DNA from: CAZPMT01 sp964587655
Lineage (GTDB): Bacteria > Hydrogenedentota > Hydrogenedentia > Hydrogenedentales > SLHB01
Direction: 5' to 3'
Assembly (NCBI GenBank): GCA_964587655.1
Contig: CAZPMT010000065.1
Span: 1-28,683 of the forward strand
Length of the DNA stretch: 28,683 nucleotides
In this document: positions 8,229 to 15,975 of the stretch, one piece after another
Numbering within the stretch: the stretch's first letter is position 1
Layout of the letters: the number at the start of each line of letters is the position of its first letter
Program-made: the position numbers and the translations under genes
Notes under the pieces: model-generated
What the model was told of the DNA's origin: nothing
The model's input: only the letters and a program-made list of their open reading frames with translations
Database searches by the model: none

Positions 8229-8264
8229 AACCGGCGCGAATTCTTTACGGGATGATCCAGTGAC

Positions 8265-9500
8265 CTAAAACTTCTCGTCCGGCATGATGAAGCGCGCTGC
8301 CTGTTGAACGTCCTTGTCGCCGCGGCCGGACATGTTTATGATGACAATGTGATCGCGCGGCATATCCGGCACGACTTTCACGGCATGCGCGACCGCGTGT
8401 GAACTCTCGAGCGCGGGTATGATCCCTTCGAGGCGGCTGATCCGCTGGAACGCATCGAGCGCCTCCTCATCCGTCGCGAAGGTATACTCGATCCGGCCCG
8501 TGTCGTGCAGGAATGCGTGCTCCGGTCCGACGCTGGCGTAGTCGAGACCTGCTGAAACGCTGTGCGTGCCGAGGATCTGACCGTTATCGTCCTGCAACAC
8601 GAAACTGTAGGCTCCTTGCAGCATCCCTTCACGGCCCCCGGCGAAACGCGCCGCGTGCATGCCTGTCGTGATGCCGAGGCCGCCGGCCTCGACGCCGATC
8701 ATCCGGATGTTCTTCTCGTGCAGGAAGTCGAAAAACAGGCCTATGGAATTGCTCCCGCCGCCCACGCACGCAATCATGACGTCGGGTAGTCTGCCTTCCA
8801 TTTCGAGAATCTGCACGCGCGTCTCCTTGCCGATGATGCTCTGGAAATCGCGGCAGATCAGCGGGAACGGGTGCGGCCCGTGCACCGTCCCCAGCACGTA
8901 ATGCGTGTGGCCGACGTTCGTCACCCAATCGCGCAGCGCTTCGTTGATGGCGTCCTTCAGCGTCCGGCTGCCGGAGGCCACGGGGACAACCCGCGACCCG
9001 AGAAGCCGCATCCGGAACACGTTCAGTTTCTGCCGCTCGATATCCTCGGTACCCATGTAGACATCGCACTCGAGTCCGAGCAGCGCCGCCGCCGTGGCCG
9101 TGGCGACGCCGTGCTGGCCCGCGCCCGTCTCGGCGATGACGCGCCGCTTCCCCATTCGTTTGGCGAGCAGCACCTGGCCAAGCGCGTTGTTGATCTTGTG
9201 CGCGCCCGTATGGGCGAGGTCCTCGCGTTTGAGATAGATCTTCGCGCCGCCGAGTTGCTCCGTCAAACGCCGTGCGAAGTAGAGCGGCGTCGGGCGCCCG
9301 ACGTAATGGATCTGGTAATCCCGAAGCACCCGCTGGAACTCGGGGTCCGTTTTCGCCTCCGCGTATGCCTTTTCCAGCTCACCGAGCGCCGACATCAGCG
9401 TTTCCGGCACAAACTTGCCGCCATACGGGCCGTAACGCCCGCGGGCGTCAGGATACGGGTAGCTGCTTTGCGTTTTGGATGAAACGGCGTATTCGCTCAT
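8265..9500 (-). CDS. trpB: Tryptophan synthase beta subunit
   Basis: A 411-residue PLP enzyme that joins indole and serine to make tryptophan. The PLP lysine is Lys102 in HTGAHKINNALGQ. ETGAGQHG, the phosphate-binding CVGGGSNSIG loop and the C-terminal MSGRGDKD motif are all present, as is the N-terminal RYGPYGGKFVPETL, so it is a TrpB1-type subunit. The only workable start is the ATG at 9500, since the next possible start would remove the conserved N-terminus. This makes it overlap trpF by 53 bp, a long overlap. About 18 extra residues precede the usual TrpB start. Confidence 0.97.
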   Translation of the reverse strand: MSEYAVSSKTQSSYPYPDARGRYGPYGGKFVPETLMSALGELEKAYAEAKTDPEFQRVLRDYQIHYVGRPTPLYFARRLTEQLGGAKIYLKREDLAHTGAHKINNALGQVLLAKRMGKRRVIAETGAGQHGVATATAAALLGLECDVYMGTEDIERQKLNVFRMRLLGSRVVPVASGSRTLKDAINEALRDWVTNVGHTHYVLGTVHGPHPFPLICRDFQSIIGKETRVQILEMEGRLPDVMIACVGGGSNSIGLFFDFLHEKNIRMIGVEAGGLGITTGMHAARFAGGREGMLQGAYSFVLQDDNGQILGTHSVSAGLDYASVGPEHAFLHDTGRIEYTFATDEEALDAFQRISRLEGIIPALESSHAVAHAVKVVPDMPRDHIVIINMSGRGDKDVQQAARFIMPDEKF

Positions 9501-10071
9501 GATCTTTCTTTCCCGGCGCGCTCTCGACGCCGCCTGAAGTGTCCACCGCGTATGGGCGCACCTGCGCGACTGCCTCCGCCACGTTCTCCGGCGTCAGTCC
9601 GCCGGCCAGTATAATCGGCCGCCCCAATCCAACGGCCCGGCGCGCAACCTCCCAATCGCACGTGGCGCCCGTGCCGCCGTGCGCCCCCGGAACGCACGCG
9701 TCAAGAAGGAAGACCTTGGCCGGATATTCGAGCATGTCCTCGGGCCGGAAATCGGGCCCCGCATGGAACACCTTAATGGCGCGCCGCGCCACGAATTGAC
9801 AGTCAACCACGCTTTCCTCGCCGCACAACTGGACGTAGTTCATGAAATGCAGGTACTGCATAAGATGATCGATGGGCTCGTTCACGCAAACGGCCACCTT
9901 TTGGATGAAGGGCGGCAGCGCGTGACAGATGCTCCGCGCCTCTTCCGGCGCGATGTACCGGTTCCGGGCCTTGGCCTCCGGCGCGAAAACAAAGCCGAGG
10001 GCATCGGCGCCCGCCTCGCAGGCCGCCAGCGCATCATCAAGGTTCGTTATGCCGCAGATCTTAACCTTCAT
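9448..10071 (-). CDS. trpF: Phosphoribosylanthranilate isomerase
   Basis: A 207-residue TIM-barrel enzyme for the third step of tryptophan synthesis. The catalytic cysteine is in KICGIT near the N-terminus and the catalytic aspartate in VDTSGGVES near the C-terminus; LAGGLTPENV binds phosphate. The ATG at 10071 overlaps the trpC stop; a GTG one codon earlier is equally possible. The 3' end overlaps trpB by 53 bp in another frame, so both proteins use that stretch. The residue AVDTSGGVE replaces the more common DxSSGVE, a mild variation. Confidence 0.95.
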   Translation of the reverse strand: MKVKICGITNLDDALAACEAGADALGFVFAPEAKARNRYIAPEEARSICHALPPFIQKVAVCVNEPIDHLMQYLHFMNYVQLCGEESVVDCQFVARRAIKVFHAGPDFRPEDMLEYPAKVFLLDACVPGAHGGTGATCDWEVARRAVGLGRPIILAGGLTPENVAEAVAQVRPYAVDTSGGVESAPGKKDHERIRRFIQNAKQLPVS

Positions 10072-10843
10072 CACCGCCGAGCAACTCCCGAATCTTTGCT
10101 TGAATATCCTTACTCGTCACAAGCGCCTCGCCGACAAGGATCGCATCGACGCCGCTGTCTTCAAGCGTGCGCACGTCGTCACGCGTGTGAATCCCGCTCT
10201 CGCTCACAAGGACGTTGCCTCCCGGCACATGCTTCCTCAATTCGACCGTCGCTTTCAAGCTCACCTCGAACGTGTCGAGGTTTCGGTTATTTATGCCGAT
10301 TATGTGCGCTCCCGCGACCAGAGCTAGATCGATCTCTTCGGCGGTATGCGTCTCGACGAGCGCGTCCAGCCCAAGCGTCTTCGCAAGCGAGAGGTAGTCC
10401 TTCAACTGTTGATCGGAAAGTATGCGCACAATCAGTAGGATCGCGTCCGCATGCCCCGCCCGCGCCTCAAAGATCTGATACTCATCGATGATGAAATCCT
10501 TGCGGAGGCACGGCAGCTTCGTGTTCGTGTGCACCGTGCCCAGATCGTCCAGGGACCCCTGGAAAAAACGTCGATCCGTGAGCACCGATATGGCCCGCGC
10601 GCCGGACGCTTCATAGAGCGTGGCCAAATCCGCGGGATCGGCGTTCTCGATGAGCGTGCCCTTGGACGGCGACGCCCGCTTGAACTCCGCGATGAGGCCG
10701 ATCCCCTCTTCGCGCAACGCACGGCGGAAATCGCGCGGCGGGGCCATGCCCTCGATGCGTTCGAGAAGCTGAGCCCGCGGCACGGCTTCCTTCGCCCGTG
10801 CCACTTCCTCCTTCTTATGGACGCAAATCTCGTCAAGAATCAT
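10061..10843 (-). CDS. trpC: Indole-3-glycerol phosphate synthase
   Basis: A 260-residue TIM-barrel enzyme for the fourth step of tryptophan synthesis. Motifs are clear: AEFKRASPSKG with the catalytic lysine, LRKDFIIDEYQI, IIGINNRNLDTFEV and VSESGIHTRDD. I take the ATG at 10843, the normal family N-terminus (MILDEICVHKKEEV); an upstream start at 10894 would extend the protein into the trpD frame with residues unlike the family. It overlaps the end of trpD by 11 bp and its own stop overlaps trpF, which fits a single transcript with coupled translation. Confidence 0.96.
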   Translation of the reverse strand: MILDEICVHKKEEVARAKEAVPRAQLLERIEGMAPPRDFRRALREEGIGLIAEFKRASPSKGTLIENADPADLATLYEASGARAISVLTDRRFFQGSLDDLGTVHTNTKLPCLRKDFIIDEYQIFEARAGHADAILLIVRILSDQQLKDYLSLAKTLGLDALVETHTAEEIDLALVAGAHIIGINNRNLDTFEVSLKATVELRKHVPGGNVLVSESGIHTRDDVRTLEDSGVDAILVGEALVTSKDIQAKIRELLGGDEG

Positions 10844-11849
10844 GGGATGCTCGCACCAGACCCTCCAGCGCGGCCAAAGCCGCGCCTGAATCAACAGACT
10901 TCGCTGCCAAAGTTATTCCCGATGCCCAATCCGGAGCGGCCTGTCCCGCGATCAGCGCGGGCGCCGCATTAAGGAGTACGATGTCCCGATGCGGCCCCTT
11001 CTTCCCGCTGAGAACATCGCGGAGAATCGCCGCGTTCGCTTCGGGATCGCCGCCCTGCAACTGCTCGGCCCCGGCTTCCGCCAGACCGAACTCCTTGGGC
11101 GAAACCTCGTAAGTCTTGACCGCTCCGCCCCGGGCCTCAGCCACGACCGAGGGACCGGCCAGCGTCAGTTCGTCAAGACCGTCCGAACCCGCCACGACAA
11201 AAGCGTGCCGGGATCCCAGTTGCGCCAGGACCGCCGCCAGCGGCTTCACCAGACTCGCATCGAACACGCCCACCACCTGGCCGCAGGCAGACGCGGGATT
11301 CGTGAGCGGACCGAGGATGTTGAAGACCGTGCGAATCCGCAGTTCCGTCCGCACGGGGCCCACGTACCTCATGGCAGTGTGCAGTTTACGCGCAAAGAGG
11401 AACCCGATGCCGATCTCGTCAATGCATCGGCCCACCTTTTCCGGAGAAGCATCGATGTTAACGCCCAGGGCCTCGAGAACGTCGGCGCTGCCGCACTTGC
11501 TCGTGGCGCTCCGATTGCCGTGTTTCGCCACCGCCACCCCCGCGCCGGCAACCACGAAGGCCGCCGTCGTCGAGATATTGAACGTCCCGGAGCGATCGCC
11601 GCCCGTCCCGCACGTGTCCACGAGTGGCCGCCGCGAAGTGGGCACGCGCGTCGCCATCGCCCGCATCGTTTCCGCGAAGCCGGTGATCTCCTCCACCGTC
11701 TCGCCTTTCATGTGCAGCGCGACAAGAAAACCCGCGATCTGAGACGGCGTCGCCTCGCCCGACATGAGCGTCCGCATGGCTTCAGCCGCCTGCTCCCGCG
11801 TCAGGTCCTGGCGGCGGACGATCATCGCGACGAATTCCTGTATCATCAT
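10833..11849 (-). CDS. trpD: Anthranilate phosphoribosyltransferase
   Basis: A 338-residue enzyme of the type III phosphoribosyltransferase fold that attaches phosphoribose to anthranilate. Motifs: GTGGD at residues 81-85 (diphosphate binding), KHGNRSATSKCGSADVLEALG at 109-129, and DELTLAGPS. Length is normal and there is no fused TrpG domain. GGGAG lies before the tandem ATG codons at 11849 and 11846; the second has the better spacing. It is the first gene of the trp cluster. Since trpE and trpG are missing here, anthranilate must be made by enzymes encoded elsewhere. Confidence 0.96.
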   Translation of the reverse strand: MMIQEFVAMIVRRQDLTREQAAEAMRTLMSGEATPSQIAGFLVALHMKGETVEEITGFAETMRAMATRVPTSRRPLVDTCGTGGDRSGTFNISTTAAFVVAGAGVAVAKHGNRSATSKCGSADVLEALGVNIDASPEKVGRCIDEIGIGFLFARKLHTAMRYVGPVRTELRIRTVFNILGPLTNPASACGQVVGVFDASLVKPLAAVLAQLGSRHAFVVAGSDGLDELTLAGPSVVAEARGGAVKTYEVSPKEFGLAEAGAEQLQGGDPEANAAILRDVLSGKKGPHRDIVLLNAAPALIAGQAAPDWASGITLAAKSVDSGAALAALEGLVRASHDS

Positions 11850-11928
11850 GCATCTCCCGGCGGCGCAATCGCGCTAAAAGACTTCAACCTAGATCCGGCA
11901 GTCAAAATTGAAGGTGCTTCCCGAAATA

Positions 11929-12004
11929 GTGGACGGCGTGGACTTTGTGGACGCCAACTAAAGATCGCTTGCAAGGTTGCGTCCACTTTGTCCACTACTT
12001 GGAC
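11929..12004. repeat. Mirrored arrays of a hexamer with 9-bp period
   Basis: GTGGAC occurs at 11929, 11938 and 11947, each separated by three variable bases. The complement GTCCAC occurs at 11981 and 11990, followed by TTGGAC at 11999, again every 9 bp. The two halves form an imperfect inverted repeat (11938-11954 against 11979-11995, differing only in the central TTT/AAA). GTCCACTACTTGGAC at 11990-12004 is itself a 5-bp stem with a 5-base loop. The same type of array occurs at 27123-27164. Both lie in 5' regions of genes. Confidence 0.75.
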
Positions 12005-12068
12005 AAACCCAACTGGCTCCAATTGCCGAATCTGGACTCAAGAAAACCCCTGCATGGCAGGTGGCACT

Positions 12069-12218
12069 CTAACAACCGCGATCAATCCAAGTCAAGGACA
12101 CCTTCAGGTTACTGCAACTCGCTCCGGAAGACAAGCCGTCGCCGGTTAGGAGGGAAGCCAGGACGAGGTTCTCGTCCTCTTCCTTCCAGCCAAAGATACC
12201 AAGTTGGTTAAGAATCAT
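12069..12218 (-). pseudogene. Short ORF, possible N-terminal relic of an AAA+ ATPase
   Basis: The ORF has 49 codons with a strong ribosome site (GGAGG, 8 nt before the ATG). The first 29 residues, including LGIFGWKEEDENLVLASLLTG, recall the N-termini of some MoxR-like AAA+ ATPases, where a segment ending LLTGDPLLLIG runs into the Walker A loop. Here the similarity stops after TGDG and the remaining 20 residues look random. I therefore read it as a truncated gene. An alternative is a small protein or leader upstream of trpD; the two Trp codons are too far apart for classic attenuation. Confidence 0.35.
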
Positions 12219-12317
12219 CGTGTTGTCCTCCATTGGTTTGCAGAATCCTGAACCATGCAGACTTCCATTCCGTTTTTCCATAGGTGCGACGGAAGAAGGG
12301 GGAGCCTAAGACGACGC

Positions 12318-12328
12318 TGTGATATACT
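12318..12328 (+). promoter_or_regulatory. Extended -10 promoter candidate for the gene at 12495
   Basis: TGTGATATACT contains a TGnTATACT extended -10 element. No good -35 box is seen, which such promoters do not need. Almost the same sequence precedes dxs at 13883-13893. It would give a leader of about 160 bases. Confidence 0.4.
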
Positions 12329-12494
12329 GGACTCTAGAAAGGCGGCGAACCCATGCCGTCAGCGAGCAGGCTGGAGCCCTATCTTCACGGTCGCAGAAAT
12401 GTGCGACCGCTCCTCCTGGAGTGCCATGGGCGAGGAGAGATGTGGCCAGCGCGCTGAAAAGAGAGGCGCGACAGGCCCTGTGGAAGGAGCAAGA

Positions 12495-13772
12495 ATGACT
12501 AAGCCAATCGTGCCGCCCGGCCCGAGCGAAGGCGATAGCCTCGGCGCAGAAGCTCTGGCGCAAGCATCCCACAGCAGACGTGCTCGAAAGTTAGCGAACG
12601 CGAGTTTGATCCTGGCCATTCTCTCGTGTTCTCTGCTTTGGGCTGCCGTATTGAGTTCTCAGGACCTATGGGCTCAATGGCGCCCGCCTTTCGTGTGGCG
12701 GCTTATTCCCCTTTCTTATCTTCCGTTTTATTGCATGAAGATTTTCGCGCTATTCATGGGGCTTGCGGCCATTGTTACCGGACACATTGCCATCACCAAG
12801 GGCAGGCGTGATCCCGGAACCGGCGGCATGACGTGGCGCCCCCTGTTCGCGGCCTTGGTCGGCTACCTCACGGTCGCGCTGATTCTTCTATGGCGGCCGT
12901 CTTTCGTGGGGCGGCTTATTCCCCCTAGTTTTCTTCTATTCTTCGGAGTTGCCGCGCAATTCATTGCGCTTGCGGCTTTTGTTTTCGTACATATTGCCAT
13001 CACCAGGGTCAGGCGTGTTCCCGGAACCGGCGGCGTGACGTGGCGCCCCCTGTTCGGAGCCATGGTCGGCTATATCAACGTCGCGGTGATTTCTCTTCTA
13101 GTTCTTTCTTTCGTTGGCAAGGGCCGCCATAACTTGGATATGGCCGTCTGCGGGAACAATCTTAAGCGGGTGCACTACGCGTTGCGGGAATATGTGAACG
13201 AGAGTCGGGGACAGTTTTATCCCCCTTTGTCCTCGCAACCCGGCGTGCTCATGTTCTCGGCCGAGGCGATTCCTCAGAAGGATGACATCGGCCCGCGCCT
13301 CACGTGTCCAACCATTCGCTATGCAAAGCAGCCGACAACAGGACCCGCCAGCCCCTTCGATGATCAGAGCTATTTCTACCTCGGGTACGCCGTACGCGAC
13401 GAGGACGATGTCGAGGTATTTGCGCAGGCGTACCGCAAGCAGATCGCAGAAGGCGGAACTTTTGACGGAGACCTGGTAGTGGAAAACGGCGAAGGAACGC
13501 GGGTCCTTCACAGGCTGTCCGAAGGCGTGGGCGAGCTTCTGCGCGCGGAGGGCGCTGTTCCAACCAACGAGATCTCTGCTGCTACTATTAGCAAGATCCC
13601 CGTTCTTATCGAACGCGACCTGGGCCATATTAATGCTGATAATGTTGAAGGTCCGAACCGCATCCGTGGCGCCTGGGTCCTCTACTTAAGCGGCGACGTT
13701 CGGTTCGTTGAAAGCGGCACATGGCCCATAACCGAGAAAACCCAGCGCATTCTAGCGGAACTCGCCGAGTAA
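12495..13772 (+). CDS. Membrane protein with duplicated transmembrane unit and pseudopilin-like C-terminal region
   Basis: A 425-residue protein of unknown function. The ATG at 12495 follows GGAAGGAG by 5 nt; the longer frame from 12255 has no ribosome site. Residues about 33-210 contain five or six hydrophobic helices. Two consecutive units of 71 and 69 residues are near copies: each has RLIP near its start, then HIAIT, a basic run and PGTGG, TWRPLF and VGY. This layout recalls DUF4190-type small membrane domains. After the membrane part, CGNNLKRVHYALREYVNESRG resembles the region following the helix in planctomycete-type pseudopilins. The C-terminal half is soluble, with LYLSGDVRFVESGTWP near the end. 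Possibly a surface or sensing protein, but I cannot assign a role. Confidence 0.8.
   Translation: MTKPIVPPGPSEGDSLGAEALAQASHSRRARKLANASLILAILSCSLLWAAVLSSQDLWAQWRPPFVWRLIPLSYLPFYCMKIFALFMGLAAIVTGHIAITKGRRDPGTGGMTWRPLFAALVGYLTVALILLWRPSFVGRLIPPSFLLFFGVAAQFIALAAFVFVHIAITRVRRVPGTGGVTWRPLFGAMVGYINVAVISLLVLSFVGKGRHNLDMAVCGNNLKRVHYALREYVNESRGQFYPPLSSQPGVLMFSAEAIPQKDDIGPRLTCPTIRYAKQPTTGPASPFDDQSYFYLGYAVRDEDDVEVFAQAYRKQIAEGGTFDGDLVVENGEGTRVLHRLSEGVGELLRAEGAVPTNEISAATISKIPVLIERDLGHINADNVEGPNRIRGAWVLYLSGDVRFVESGTWPITEKTQRILAELAE
12690..13109 (+). repeat. Tandem duplication inside the membrane-protein gene
   Basis: Unit 1 is 12690-12902 (213 bp) and unit 2 is 12903-13109 (207 bp). They share long near-identical blocks, such as the GGCGGCTTATTCCCC block (12697 and 12909 regions) and a run of about 60 bp around CCCGGAACCGGCGG and ACGTGGCGCCCCCTGTTC. 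The lengths differ by two codons, so the frame is kept. A third start of the unit, CTTTCGTTGG, begins near 13107 but is not continued. Confidence 0.85.
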
Positions 13773-13882
13773 CCGCCGTGGTCGAGTTTCTCAACATTCG
13801 GATAACCCGGCACGTCTTCAAACATAGCCTTTGAAGCATCATAGGCCAGGAGCTTCAGGGCGCTTATCGCGCCGGGGTCGAG

Positions 13883-13893
13883 TGTGCTATACT
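13883..13893 (+). promoter_or_regulatory. Extended -10 promoter candidate for dxs
   Basis: TGTGCTATACT contains a TGnTATACT element 33 bp before the dxs start. It differs by one base from the element at 12318-12328, which supports a shared promoter type. No clear -35 box is visible. Confidence 0.45.
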
Positions 13894-13926
13894 TTACTTC
13901 GAGTCCATGAAATCGAGGTCACCCCC

Positions 13927-15879
13927 ATGGCGGTATCCATCCACGAACCGGACAGGGCCATTGAGCCGGTCCGCTTTCCCTTGCTCTCGCTCGTCAACCA
14001 TCCGAACGACCTGAAATCCCTGTCCCTGGAAGACTTGGAAGATCTGGCCAAGGAAGTCCGGCAACGCATTATCGAGACGGTCTATGCGAACGGCGGACAT
14101 CTCGCCTCGCCGCTGGGCGTGGTCGACTTGACGCTGGCTTTGTACCACACGTTTGACCTAGAAAAGGATCTCGTCTTGTGGGACGTTGGCCACCAGAGCT
14201 ACGCACATAAACTATTCACGGGCCGCCGCGACGTGTTTCATACTCTCCGCCAGAAGGACGGCATAGCAGGTTACCCGCGCATGGCGGAGAGTCCTTACGA
14301 CGCCTTCGGAACGGGACACAGTTCGACCTCCATTTCGGCGGCCCTGGGGATGGCCATCGCCCGGGACTACCGCGGCGAAAACCACCACGTCGTCGCCGTC
14401 ATCGGCGACGGGGCCATGACAGGGGGAATGGCCCTCGAGGCCCTCAGCCACGCCGGACACCACGGCACGGACCTGCTCGTTATCCTCAATGACAACGAGA
14501 TGTCGATCGCCCGAAACGTCGGCGCGTTATCGGCCTATTTCTCGCGGCTCATCACGGCTCGTCCGTACAAACGCGCGAAGGAAGACGTGACCAGTTTCGT
14601 CAAGCGGATGCTCGGGCGCCGCCTGAGCATCACCGCGCATCGTCTTGAGAAGTCCGTGAAGGGATTTATCACCGCGGGCGGCCTGTTCCAGGAACTCGGC
14701 TTCAACTACGTCGGGCCCGTGGACGGCCACGACCTCCCCGCGCTGGTGGCATTCTTCTCGAACCTGAGGGAAATGCACGGCCCAATACTCTTCCACTGTT
14801 TCACGCAGAAGGGCAAGGGATGCCCGGAAGCGGAGAACGATCCCGCGAAGTATCACGGCGTCAAGCCGCCCCGGCCCCAGAGTGTCGAGACGGAAGGAGA
14901 AGCGCGTCCCCCGGAAAGGATCTCGACGATGCCTCACGCGGAAACGTTCACGGACGTTTTCGCGGAAGCCCTCATCGAGAGGGCGTCCGAAGATGAGCGC
15001 ATTGTGGCCATCACGGCGGCCATGCCAACCGGGACCGGCTTGAGCAAGTTCCAGCAGCGATTCCCGGAACGTTTTCACGACGTGGGCATCTGTGAGCAAC
15101 ACGCCGTTACCTTTGCAGCAGGGCTGGCCGCGCGCGGGATGCGCCCGGTCTGCGCCATATACTCGACTTTCCTCCAGCGCGGTTACGACCAGCTCATCCA
15201 CGACGTCTGCCTGCAAAACCTGCCCGTCGTGTTCGCGATCGACCGCGCCGGTCTAGTCGGCGAGGACGGCCCCACCCACGCGGGCGCATTCGACCTCTCG
15301 TTCTTGCGCGCCATCCCTAACCTTGCGGTGCTCGCGCCACGCGACGACCTCGACCTCAAGGCCATGCTGCACTGGGCGCTCGAACAGCCCGGCCCCGTCG
15401 CGATACGTTACCCGCGCGACGCCGCCCCGACCATCGGCGCAAGGACCCGGCGCAACATCGCCAAAGGCGAGATCCTGCGAAAGGGATCCGACGCCACGTT
15501 CCTCGCATTGGGGGCGTGCGTATGGGCCTCGCTCCGCGCCGCGGAGATACTCGAAGAATACGGCCTATCGGTGGGTGTGGCTGACGCGCGCTGGGTGAAA
15601 CCGCTCGACGCCGCCTTGCTGAAACGGTTAGCCTCGACGCCCATTGTCACCGTCGAAGAAAACGCTCTCCTCGGCGGATTCGGCTCCGCCGTCCTCGAAC
15701 ACTTCGAGCAGACTGGCCGCCTCTCGACAGTATCCATCCGCCGCATCGGCCTGAACGACACCTTCTGCGACCACGCCGCGCGCCTCGAGCAACTCGCGGA
15801 ATGCGGACTCGAACCCGAAGGCATCGCCGAGACCGCCCGCGAATTCCTCGCGCAGCAGGCGCCCCAATCCGTCAAGTAG
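13927..15879 (+). CDS. dxs: 1-deoxy-D-xylulose-5-phosphate synthase
   Basis: A 650-residue thiamine-diphosphate enzyme that condenses pyruvate and glyceraldehyde 3-phosphate, the first step of the MEP isoprenoid pathway. Motifs: DVGHQSYAHKLFTGR (about 87-100), GTGHSSTSISAALGMA (129-143), the ThDP/Mg motif GDGAMTGGMALEAL (160-173) with NDNEMSI (188-194), and in the second half DVGICEQHAVTFAAGLA with the catalytic glutamate, then STFLQRGYDQLIHDV. The ATG at 13927 follows GAGGT by 8 nt; the frame is open upstream to 13831 but that stretch covers the promoter. Length is slightly above the usual 620-640. It stands alone and is convergent with the ThuA-like gene. Confidence 0.97.
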   Translation: MAVSIHEPDRAIEPVRFPLLSLVNHPNDLKSLSLEDLEDLAKEVRQRIIETVYANGGHLASPLGVVDLTLALYHTFDLEKDLVLWDVGHQSYAHKLFTGRRDVFHTLRQKDGIAGYPRMAESPYDAFGTGHSSTSISAALGMAIARDYRGENHHVVAVIGDGAMTGGMALEALSHAGHHGTDLLVILNDNEMSIARNVGALSAYFSRLITARPYKRAKEDVTSFVKRMLGRRLSITAHRLEKSVKGFITAGGLFQELGFNYVGPVDGHDLPALVAFFSNLREMHGPILFHCFTQKGKGCPEAENDPAKYHGVKPPRPQSVETEGEARPPERISTMPHAETFTDVFAEALIERASEDERIVAITAAMPTGTGLSKFQQRFPERFHDVGICEQHAVTFAAGLAARGMRPVCAIYSTFLQRGYDQLIHDVCLQNLPVVFAIDRAGLVGEDGPTHAGAFDLSFLRAIPNLAVLAPRDDLDLKAMLHWALEQPGPVAIRYPRDAAPTIGARTRRNIAKGEILRKGSDATFLALGACVWASLRAAEILEEYGLSVGVADARWVKPLDAALLKRLASTPIVTVEENALLGGFGSAVLEHFEQTGRLSTVSIRRIGLNDTFCDHAARLEQLAECGLEPEGIAETAREFLAQQAPQSVK

Positions 15880-15905
15880 TCCCAACAAGCTTTCACGAAC
15901 CAAGC

Positions 15906-15933
15906 GTGGCCCCCGATTCAATCCGGAGGCCAC
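15906..15933. terminator. Hairpin between convergent dxs and ThuA-like genes
   Basis: GTGGCC (15906-15911) and GGCCAC (15928-15933) pair, with an inner CCG/CGG extension and an 8-base loop. It lies 26 bp after the dxs stop and 42 bp beyond the stop of the convergent gene. There is no T-run on either side, so it could be a weak two-way terminator or only a stable end structure. Confidence 0.4.
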
Positions 15934-15975
15934 AAAATGTCTTGACACTCAGCGAACATCATTACGGACTCGCGC

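Larger units (their letters stand above)
11850..12494. other. 645-bp zone without an intact gene, between trpD and a divergent membrane-protein gene
   Basis: The zone should hold the leftward trp promoter and the rightward promoter of the gene at 12495. It contains the mirrored 9-bp-period arrays (11929-12004), a 49-codon minus-strand ORF (12069-12218) and an extended -10 element (12318-12328). I find no tandem tryptophan codons or attenuator pair that would be a convincing trp leader. Confidence 0.6.

Noticed and set aside
11929..12004. CRISPR array
   Set aside because: The period is only 9 bp with 3-bp variable parts, far shorter than any CRISPR repeat-spacer unit, and no cas gene is present.
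12069..12218. trp leader peptide/attenuator
   Set aside because: There are two Trp codons but not in tandem, the ORF is long, and no alternative hairpins with a T-run lie before trpD.
12255..12494. 80-codon N-terminal extension of the membrane protein
   Set aside because: It lacks a ribosome site, contains the promoter candidate, and has composition unlike the rest; the start at 12495 is much better.
14527..15216. Minus-strand open frame of 229 codons
   Set aside because: It is the shadow of dxs, which has all family motifs.
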